Both the position numbers and the translations under genes were made by a program. Below are positions 8,148 to 14,062 of a stretch of 24,460 nt of DNA, piece by piece (positions within the stretch are counted from its first letter, which is position 1; each line of letters starts with the position of its first letter). The DNA is from Paracoccaceae bacterium (GTDB lineage: Bacteria; Pseudomonadota; Alphaproteobacteria; Rhodobacterales; Rhodobacteraceae): positions 12,650-37,109 of the forward strand of contig NYTF01000057.1 in NCBI GenBank assembly GCA_002683355.1, in the 5' to 3' direction. The notes below the pieces were generated by a model. The model did no database searches, had not been told where the DNA came from, and saw nothing but the letters and a program-made list of their open reading frames with translations.

Positions 8148-9173
8148 CTATTTTGGTATCAGCATGACCTTAGCGCCTGTTTTTAATGCATCAGGCAACC
8201 CAGTCATAACTTCGTCAAATTTTAAAACTTTTGAAACTTCAGTTTTCCACTTTTCCGAAACAAAGCGATCTTGAACAGATTTTATAACCTGCATTTGTTT
8301 CCCTAAATCTGTTTTTTGAAACCATCTAACCAGCCAAAAGCCCTCAATTACTTTTTCTGAAAATACAAATTGACCCATCTCTGCAATCGTTGGTGGAGTA
8401 CTATCTAATTTGCCATAAATGATCCAACGCGATCTACTTGGCATAGCCATAAAAATATCTGCAGAAGCCTGATTAGCCACAGCATCCAACATAATACGTG
8501 GCTTCAAAGCACTCACAACAGATTTCAAATTTTTAGAGAATTCGACATCCGAGCTATCCAAAACCTCCACTGCACCTAGCTCTTTTAAGTGTTTTCCTTG
8601 CTCTATATCTCGAACAATACAAATCGGTGAAATACCTTCATCTCTTCCTAATGCAACCAACAATTTACATAACTGGCTGTTAGCAGCAGTTAAAATAAAA
8701 CTCTTACTTTCTGTCTTTTTGACAGTCTCAAACATTGCCATAGCAGTAAGAGGATTTACAATTAATGCAGCAGCATCTTCATCACGTAAATTTGGTAGTA
8801 AAGGTATACATCCAATTGCATCAGTAACTGCATATTCTGCCCAAGTACCAGATCCACCTTTTGATACCACAAATGAAACTCTGCTACCTTTCAAGCTCTC
8901 AGCGTAGGCACCATTTCCTTCGATTATTTCACCTACTGCCTCAAACCCAGCAGGTTTTCCTATTTCTCTTGGCTGGCCGTATTCACCTTTAATAAAATGC
9001 AAATCAGAAGGATTAACACTTGCCATGGCTATCTTAATAAGAACTTGGCCGTCTAATAATTTTGGCACATCAATGGAAGTGGCCTCAAGCCAAGGATCGC
9101 AAGACGATATATTTGGACCTTCAGATTTACCTGAATAACCATCTTGTTTTTGTGTAAGAGCAAACATTTTCAT
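8148..9173 (-). CDS. MDR-superfamily NAD(P)H-dependent reductase (quinone/2-enoyl thioester reductase type, no zinc)
   Basis: Medium-chain reductase of 341 residues. The GroES-like N-domain has 'MASVNPSDLHFIKGEYG' and 'PAGFEAVGEI'. The segment NPLTAM at 140-145 resembles mitochondrial 2-enoyl thioester reductases. No catalytic or structural zinc cysteines are present, so it should be a zinc-free reductase acting on enoyl thioesters or quinones. The cofactor loop reads AANSQLCKLL, with Cys where relatives usually have Gly. It is the first gene of the operon, preceded by an AAGGAAAG ribosome-binding site. With a CoA ligase downstream, reduction of an enoyl-CoA derived from the imported acid is plausible, but this is inference. 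Confidence 0.85.
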   Translation of the reverse strand: MKMFALTQKQDGYSGKSEGPNISSCDPWLEATSIDVPKLLDGQVLIKIAMASVNPSDLHFIKGEYGQPREIGKPAGFEAVGEIIEGNGAYAESLKGSRVSFVVSKGGSGTWAEYAVTDAIGCIPLLPNLRDEDAAALIVNPLTAMAMFETVKKTESKSFILTAANSQLCKLLVALGRDEGISPICIVRDIEQGKHLKELGAVEVLDSSDVEFSKNLKSVVSALKPRIMLDAVANQASADIFMAMPSRSRWIIYGKLDSTPPTIAEMGQFVFSEKVIEGFWLVRWFQKTDLGKQMQVIKSVQDRFVSEKWKTEVSKVLKFDEVMTGLPDALKTGAKVMLIPK

Positions 9174-9216
9174 AATTACTTTCCTTAAGAATTTGATTTG
9201 CCAATTATTATTACAA

Positions 9217-9240
9217 ATCTTGTGGTGGTTTATCTTGTGG
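9217..9240 (-). promoter_or_regulatory. 9-bp direct repeat upstream of the transporter operon (candidate operator)
   Basis: The minus-strand sequence CCACAAGAT occurs twice, 15 bp start to start, 44 to 67 bases upstream of the first operon gene. An AT-rich TAATAAT, which could serve as a -10 element, follows at about 9205-9211. No good -35 box is seen. The repeat may be a regulator site; the evidence is position and exact repetition only. Confidence 0.3.
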
Positions 9241-9301
9241 CTAGTTGATGCCCAAAACTCAGATTTACTAGTTAAGCTTGGACCTTCAAGGCAACTGAAC
9301 T

Positions 9302-9979
9302 TTATAAATCTCCTGCGACCCCATAACTTGGCGCAACAGTCGGATTAATAGCGCGATTCAAATAATCAATCATTTCTGGTTGATACAACGACCATAGTGA
9401 GCGCAACTTATCAATTGCGCCTTCATCTTCCCAATCTACTCTTAAATCAACTAACGGAAATGTTGTCTTGTCTACTACCAGAAGTGCAGCTGAATGCACG
9501 GGACCTTCTTCACCTCCTGCATCCAACCCACTTTCTAAACCTTTCAAAAGTCTTTCAGCCAAGTGAGTCTGTTTATTTGCATTAAAACCTCTAGTCATTT
9601 CATTAACAACTCCAGGGTTAGACAATAGATTTCCCGCTGCTATGCATCCATTCGCTTCACTAACTGCATTCGTTCCCAATATCTTTGTCCCAGTAAAATG
9701 AGCTGTATTTCCTCGTAAATCTATTGCAGTTAATTGCCGAAATTCAATATTATCCCTGTCAGTTACAACTCGCTTGATTGCATGTTCAGAGCTATAGCCC
9801 TGTTCCATTTGATTAAGAACCAAATTTGCTAAATTTGGATCTGTAATATTCTGAGTTGCAACCGCTCCCACTCCTGCGCGTGCATGTGGACAGCGAGATC
9901 CAACAGAAATTGAAGAGGTCGTAATTGCAACCCCGAACATTCCAGTTCTCTCACAATAACCAGCAATAGAAAAAGTCAT
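9302..9979 (-). CDS. DUF1028 family protein (Ntn-hydrolase-like fold)
   Basis: 225 residues from the chosen start. The open frame extends 16 codons further upstream, to 10027, but DUF1028 proteins characteristically begin MTFSI, exactly what the internal ATG gives (MTFSIAGYCERTGMFGVAI). A GGGG lies six bases before it, and the upstream ATG has no ribosome-binding site. The rest fits the family: 'SVGSRCPHARAGVGAVATQN', then 'GNTAHFTG' and 'EANGCIAAGNLLSN'. The family belongs structurally with Ntn hydrolases. With this start, Thr2 would become N-terminal after Met removal and could be a nucleophile (inference). The longer frame would add a false signal-peptide-like leader. Its biochemical function is unknown. 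Confidence 0.85.
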   Translation of the reverse strand: MTFSIAGYCERTGMFGVAITTSSISVGSRCPHARAGVGAVATQNITDPNLANLVLNQMEQGYSSEHAIKRVVTDRDNIEFRQLTAIDLRGNTAHFTGTKILGTNAVSEANGCIAAGNLLSNPGVVNEMTRGFNANKQTHLAERLLKGLESGLDAGGEEGPVHSAALLVVDKTTFPLVDLRVDWEDEGAIDKLRSLWSLYQPEMIDYLNRAINPTVAPSYGVAGDL

Positions 9980-10037
9980 TAAAAACCCCAAAATAACCAA
10001 TGAGTAAGTTGATTTAAAACAAATCATGAATCATCTA

Positions 10038-10053
10038 CAACGTTATTACGTTG
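10038..10053. other. Perfect 6-bp hairpin in the ridA-DUF1028 gap
   Basis: CAACGT and ACGTTG enclose a TATT loop. It lies about 60 bases upstream of the DUF1028 start, in the predicted 5' leader. No T-run follows on either strand, so it is not a typical terminator; it could be an operator or an mRNA structure. Confidence 0.4.
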
Positions 10054-10075
10054 AGTATAAGTCTTAAAGCTATAA

Positions 10076-10103
10076 ATTCTGAATTATTTAAATTTAGTGT
10101 CAA
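10076..10103 (-). promoter_or_regulatory. Candidate promoter for the DUF1028 gene
   Basis: On the minus strand a perfect -35 box TTGACA (10103-10098) is followed, after 16 bp, by CAGAAT (10081-10076), four of six matches to the -10 consensus. It falls in the 145-bp gap after the RidA gene, so the DUF1028 gene may be transcribed separately as well as from the upstream cluster promoter. A transcript starting near 10069 would have a leader of about 90 bases. Confidence 0.4.
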
Positions 10104-10124
10104 GTTTTGATAAAAAGAATTGTG

Positions 10125-10541
10125 TTATTCTGGTATGACAGCCGTTACCTCAATTTCTACAACCCATTCTGGCCTCGCCAATGCCGGAACAACCAAGCCT
10201 GTAGAGCAAGGATATACTCCTTTCAACCATTTACCCATTTCCTGATAAACATCTTCCCGATAACGAATATCAGTCAAATATACCACAATCCGGCATATAC
10301 TTTCCAATGTTGTTCCAGCTTCTTCGAGAAGCATCTTTATGTTTTGCATAGTTTTTTCTGTTTGCTTAGCTACATTATTTGAATGCAGGCTTTCACGCGA
10401 ATCTAAATCCTGAGACACTTGTCCACGTAAGAAAACCATTGTTCCCTTAGCAACCACGCCTTGGCTTAGATCATTATCTAGGTTTTGCTCTGGATATGTT
10501 TCTTTGGTGTTAAAAGGTCTAATACGTTTATGAAGGGTCAT
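10125..10541 (-). CDS. RidA/Rid-family protein lacking the catalytic arginine
   Basis: 138-residue Rid (YjgF/YER057c/UK114) family protein, expected to be a homotrimer. The segments 'GTMVFLRGQVSQD', 'QTEKTMQNIKMLLEEAG', 'ICRIVVYLTDI' and the C-terminal 'WVVEIEVTAVI' follow the family order. Canonical RidA enzymes carry an arginine (Arg105 in E. coli) in P-A-R-S/T; here the equivalent is P111-C112-S113-T114, with no arginine. It therefore probably does not hydrolyse imines/enamines the classical way and may belong to a divergent Rid subgroup. It starts 37 bp after the HpaB-like hydroxylase stop, and co-transcription is likely. A role on an aminated or unstable product of that hydroxylase is possible but unproven. 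Confidence 0.88.
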   Translation of the reverse strand: MTLHKRIRPFNTKETYPEQNLDNDLSQGVVAKGTMVFLRGQVSQDLDSRESLHSNNVAKQTEKTMQNIKMLLEEAGTTLESICRIVVYLTDIRYREDVYQEMGKWLKGVYPCSTGLVVPALARPEWVVEIEVTAVIPE

Positions 10542-10578
10542 GAAATCTAAATCCTTTATTTAAAAGTTTACTAAACCC

Positions 10579-12042
10579 TTAATTCTTATCTTTGCCAACA
10601 CCATAAACATTATCAGAAAGATTTGCTGCCTTGTGTGCAAATTCTAGAGGACCATCCCAATCAAAGTTTCTGTACACTGCACCTAACTGAGCAAATGGTG
10701 CAGATTGCGCAAATAGTTGGAAAGTTAATCTATGACCAGCGTAGTCAGAATTGAACAAATCACGAGCTAATCCCAATAATTTCCTTCGGTCATCTGCAAT
10801 CCAATTTTCATTAATTGTATAAAATTTATCCATCCAAGGTTTCGTCTCTGGCGCTGTAAAAGTGGCCGCGTCAGGGGTAACACAAATCTGACCACCACAT
10901 AATTCTCGAGCTGTATGCATCATTTTTGGTAAATTACTTAAAGCATGAACTCTTCCCGCCATAAGCATAGATTGGTTTGGCATAAGTAATCCATTTGGGC
11001 TTTTCTCTGCTGTGGCAACAGAGGCAGTTAAAAAAGCATCGATACCTTCTCTCCATACAGCCAACTCAGAAAGCTTTTCTTGAACAGCTTGTTGTTTGTC
11101 GAGGCCAGTTTGTTTGACATTCCATAGAGCGGCACCAATGATTAAGTCCGCATACGACAAGGTTCTCTGAACAAATGGAAAAGCAGAATAACGATGAAGA
11201 GTCGCCCTAATAAAGCTTGCTGCCCTAGTATGTTGATAGAAGAGAATATCTTCCCAAGGCACCAAGACGTCGTCTAAAATCATGAGAGTATCTATTTCAT
11301 CAACTTTATTTGATAAAGGATAATCCGCGTTTGGTGCTCTTCCTGCAAACCCCGTTCTACAAATATGCTTAACCCCAGGTGCATTCATTTTAACTATACA
11401 TCCTAAAGCATAATCGGACAATTCAGAGTTTCCCCAATTTGCGATTGTGGGTTTCAAGAAAGCTTGGTTTGAATAAGACGCAGCTGTTTCGTATTTGGCC
11501 CCACGGATAATAATGCCCGCGTCTGTTTCTTTAACAACATGCACCAACATATCAGGATCTTGGTCCTGAGGAGCCTTAGACCTATCTCCTTTTGGATCTG
11601 TATTTGCCGAAACATGAAAAGGGTCAAGCTTTATAGCGGTATGGATATGTTTCTCTATGTTCTCAGCAAATCTGGGATCAATTTCATTTAATATTTCTTT
11701 ACCATCCCATAGGGACCACATTTCGCCAATAGTTTCATCACCCACCCGGGTAACCACGCCACCAATATCATGCATAACAAGGTCGACCGCATCTCGTTTA
11801 TCTTGCCAATCTTTTTTCTCATAAGGTAGGCGCAACCCAATTGCGAAACGCTCTCCATTCTCCTCATAAGTGGTTTGTTTCTGAGTATCTGGATCATGTT
11901 GCATATCGTAAATTCTCGATCTAACATCTATAACTGGTTTTAATTGGGGATGAGAACATATGTCTTCAACACGTTGTCCATTGATCCAAACTTCCCGACC
12001 GTCATCTAAGGAACTGCGATATTCTTCACCAGTACGTATCAT
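10579..12042 (-). CDS. FADH2-dependent aromatic hydroxylase, HpaB family
   Basis: 487-residue oxygenase of the 4-hydroxyphenylacetate 3-monooxygenase (HpaB/PvcC) family, which uses free FADH2 supplied by a separate reductase. Visible blocks include 'RTGEEYRSSLDDGREVWING' at the N-terminus, 'VHVVKETDAGIIIRGAKYETAASYSNQ' near residues 165-195, 'DDVLVPWEDILFYQHT' and 'ARELCGGQICVTP' late in the protein. The iron-sulfur Cys pattern of the related 4-hydroxybutyryl-CoA dehydratase is not evident, so a monooxygenase is favoured. A GGAG ribosome-binding site precedes the ATG. No HpaC-type flavin reductase is in the window. It is divergent from a LysR gene, its probable regulator. The natural substrate, phenolic or otherwise, is not determined. 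Confidence 0.88.
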   Translation of the reverse strand: MIRTGEEYRSSLDDGREVWINGQRVEDICSHPQLKPVIDVRSRIYDMQHDPDTQKQTTYEENGERFAIGLRLPYEKKDWQDKRDAVDLVMHDIGGVVTRVGDETIGEMWSLWDGKEILNEIDPRFAENIEKHIHTAIKLDPFHVSANTDPKGDRSKAPQDQDPDMLVHVVKETDAGIIIRGAKYETAASYSNQAFLKPTIANWGNSELSDYALGCIVKMNAPGVKHICRTGFAGRAPNADYPLSNKVDEIDTLMILDDVLVPWEDILFYQHTRAASFIRATLHRYSAFPFVQRTLSYADLIIGAALWNVKQTGLDKQQAVQEKLSELAVWREGIDAFLTASVATAEKSPNGLLMPNQSMLMAGRVHALSNLPKMMHTARELCGGQICVTPDAATFTAPETKPWMDKFYTINENWIADDRRKLLGLARDLFNSDYAGHRLTFQLFAQSAPFAQLGAVYRNFDWDGPLEFAHKAANLSDNVYGVGKDKN

Positions 12043-12123
12043 TTTTTTCTCCAGTTATACTTTCTTGGCTTCCGGGAAAGCTGAGTAAATTTTCTTTATC
12101 TAACCATAAATAATTTTATTAAA

Positions 12124-12167
12124 TAGTTAAAATAGATTGTATATTTATTTAAGATAGTTTTTAACTA
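12124..12167. promoter_or_regulatory. LysR-type operator in the divergent hydroxylase-lysR spacer
   Basis: Two T-N11-A elements lie 31 bp apart, about three helical turns. The lysR-proximal one (12155-12167) is a perfect 5-bp inverted repeat, TAGTT-TTT-AACTA. The distal one (12124-12136) begins TAGTTAAAA, and its first nine bases are the exact reverse complement of TTTTAACTA at 12159-12167. This arrangement matches LysR recognition and activation sites. The proximal box sits right before the lysR start, suiting autorepression. The distal one overlaps a weak -35-like TTAACT for the hydroxylase gene. Confidence 0.5.
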
Positions 12168-12171
12168 AGCA

Positions 12172-13065
12172 ATGCACCGATTTACATTAAGACAATTAGA
12201 ATATTTAATTGCATGCGTTGATCATGGATCAATTGCTGCCGCAGCAGAAGCTGTTTCTGTTTCGCAACCCACAATTTCAGTAGCGATTACAAAGTTGGAG
12301 CAACAATTTGGAAGTCAGTTGTTAATAAGACAGCATGCACAAGGTGTCATCCCAACAACAACCGCTAAAAATATTCTACCAAATGCGCGCATATTATTAA
12401 ATCAAGCAGATGAATTACAACACGATGCTATGACGGCTAATGAAATAGTTAGTGGAACTATAAGACTAGGCAGCTTCATAACATTAGCCCCAGTCATTCT
12501 ACCTAACCTAATTAAAAAATTAATGAAAGATTATCCACAAATACATTTAGACATTACTGAAGGGACGCAAGAAAAGCTCATCCAAGAATTGAAAAATGGC
12601 AAAATTGATGTGGCATTACTTTACGACATCGATCTATCCAATGATATAAACTGTACTCAGCTTTCTGACTCATCTCCATATGTTGCCCTACCAAATAACC
12701 ATAGTTTAGCTAAAAAAGATGAAATACTTTTGAGCGATTTAGTAAATTTACCTTTAATTCTTTTAGATGTCGCTCCTAGCCGGTCATTTTTTTTGGGACT
12801 ATTTGAAGAGGAAGGCCTAGTACCAACAATTGCACACACGTCTCCATCGTTGGAACTAATTCGTGGTATGGTAGGATGTGGCCTTGGTTATTCGTTATTG
12901 GTCACTCGTCCTTATGGAGATAAAACCTATGACGGCTCTGAAATAATCATCAAACCTCTCAAGGGATCCCACTCCAAAAGCCGAATTGTTCTGGGTAATT
13001 TAAAAAACCTAAAAAAGACAAATTTGATTAAATGCTTTGAAAAAACTGCGACAGAACTGTTTTAG
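12172..13065 (+). CDS. LysR-family transcriptional regulator
   Basis: 297 residues, normal LysR length. The N-terminal winged helix-turn-helix 'FTLRQLEYLIACVDHGSIAAAAEAVSVSQPTISVAITKLE' (about 4-43) is textbook. The effector domain starts near residue 90 ('GTIRLGSFITLAPVILPNLI'). It is transcribed away from the HpaB-type hydroxylase, 129 bp apart, with inverted repeats between them. Control of the hydroxylase-RidA-DUF1028 cluster by an aromatic or amino-acid-derived effector is the natural prediction. No good Shine-Dalgarno sequence precedes the ATG, consistent with low expression. The tryptophan dioxygenase gene follows on the same strand and could be a second target. Confidence 0.9.
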   Translation: MHRFTLRQLEYLIACVDHGSIAAAAEAVSVSQPTISVAITKLEQQFGSQLLIRQHAQGVIPTTTAKNILPNARILLNQADELQHDAMTANEIVSGTIRLGSFITLAPVILPNLIKKLMKDYPQIHLDITEGTQEKLIQELKNGKIDVALLYDIDLSNDINCTQLSDSSPYVALPNNHSLAKKDEILLSDLVNLPLILLDVAPSRSFFLGLFEEEGLVPTIAHTSPSLELIRGMVGCGLGYSLLVTRPYGDKTYDGSEIIIKPLKGSHSKSRIVLGNLKNLKKTNLIKCFEKTATELF

Positions 13066-13108
13066 AATTAATTATCAAAGATAAAGTCAAAGTCAAATCC
13101 CGCTTAGT

Positions 13109-13128
13109 AATATCATTTAAATGATATT
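13109..13128. promoter_or_regulatory. Perfect 20-bp palindrome upstream of tryptophan 2,3-dioxygenase
   Basis: AATATCATTTAAATGATATT is identical to its own reverse complement over all 20 bases. It lies 64 to 83 bases before the dioxygenase start, in the 126-bp gap after lysR. There is no loop, and no T-run follows, so it looks like a protein-binding operator rather than a terminator. The binding protein is unknown; Lrp/AsnC-type regulators are known to control kynurenine genes in other bacteria. Confidence 0.5.
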
Positions 13129-13191
13129 TAATTTAAATAAAATTACAGATAGGCTCAAAAATGATAAATAATTTTAAAAAAGGTAATTTAA

Positions 13192-14022
13192 ATGACAATC
13201 GATCCTGAAGAAGATGGTGCACAAATGAACTTTGATGGGAAGATGTCTTATGGAGATTACCTTTGCTTAGACAATATTCTTAACTCACAAACAGTTAGAA
13301 CCAGCGCACACGACGAAATGCTTTTTATAATACAACATCAAGCTTCTGAATTATGGTTAAAACTTGCATTGCATGAACTCAACGGTGCTCGTGAAGCGAT
13401 AAAAAAAGATAATCTACAAAAAGCATGTAAAATGTTGTCTAGAGTAACTCGAATATTTGAACAGCTAAATAATGCTTGGGATGTGTTGAGAACGATGACA
13501 CCAAGTGAGTACACTGAATTTCGAGACGAATTGGGGCAATCCTCTGGATTTCAATCTTATCAATATAGACTAATTGAGTTTGTTGTTGGGAATCGCAATT
13601 CTTCAATGGTAAAACCACATAAACATAAAGTAGAAATTCTAAAAAAGCTTAACTTTGAATTATCTTGCCCAACTATTTATGATGAGTCTTTATATCTTTT
13701 AAATAGATCAGGAATAAAGGTTTCAAAAGAAATTCTTGATAGGGACTTAAGCAAAACTCATAAGCCAAATACCTCAGTTATGGCAGCATGGAAAAAAATT
13801 TATCAGGATCCAACAAAATTTTGGCCATTATATGAGTTAGCAGAAAAATTAACCGACTTTGAAGATTATTTTAGACGCTGGAGATTTAACCACGTAACCA
13901 CTGTTGAAAGAATTATTGGATTTAAAAGAGGGACAGGAGGAACTAGTGGCACCCACTATCTACGCCAGATGTTAGACGTGGAATTATTTCCTGAGCTCTG
14001 GCACGTGAGAACCGAATTGTAA
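13192..14022 (+). CDS. kynA: Tryptophan 2,3-dioxygenase
   Basis: Haem enzyme that opens the indole ring of L-tryptophan to N-formylkynurenine, the first step of the kynurenine pathway; cytoplasmic homotetramer. All expected residues are seen: distal His49 in 'FIIQHQASELWLKL', Tyr107 and Arg111 in YTEFR for substrate carboxylate binding, proximal haem ligand His234 in NHVTTVERIIG, and Thr248 in the RGTGGTSGTHYLR loop. The numbering runs six lower than the Xanthomonas enzyme throughout. The length, 276, is normal. An AAAAAAGG ribosome-binding site precedes the ATG. Kynurenine formamidase and kynureninase are not in the window, so the rest of the pathway must be elsewhere. Confidence 0.96.
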   Translation: MTIDPEEDGAQMNFDGKMSYGDYLCLDNILNSQTVRTSAHDEMLFIIQHQASELWLKLALHELNGAREAIKKDNLQKACKMLSRVTRIFEQLNNAWDVLRTMTPSEYTEFRDELGQSSGFQSYQYRLIEFVVGNRNSSMVKPHKHKVEILKKLNFELSCPTIYDESLYLLNRSGIKVSKEILDRDLSKTHKPNTSVMAAWKKIYQDPTKFWPLYELAEKLTDFEDYFRRWRFNHVTTVERIIGFKRGTGGTSGTHYLRQMLDVELFPELWHVRTEL

Positions 14023-14062
14023 CACATCTTAAGGCAATTCATAAAAATATAAAAATAGCCCC

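Noticed and set aside
10125..10541. 2-aminomuconate deaminase (a Rid relative of 3-hydroxyanthranilate breakdown), tempting because of the nearby tryptophan dioxygenase
   Set aside because: The C-terminal region does not resemble what I recall of that enzyme and no ring-cleavage dioxygenase or semialdehyde dehydrogenase is adjacent.
10579..12042. 4-hydroxybutyryl-CoA dehydratase as identity of the HpaB-like protein
   Set aside because: The cysteine/histidine cluster-binding pattern of that enzyme is not evident; the sequence fits the monooxygenase branch.
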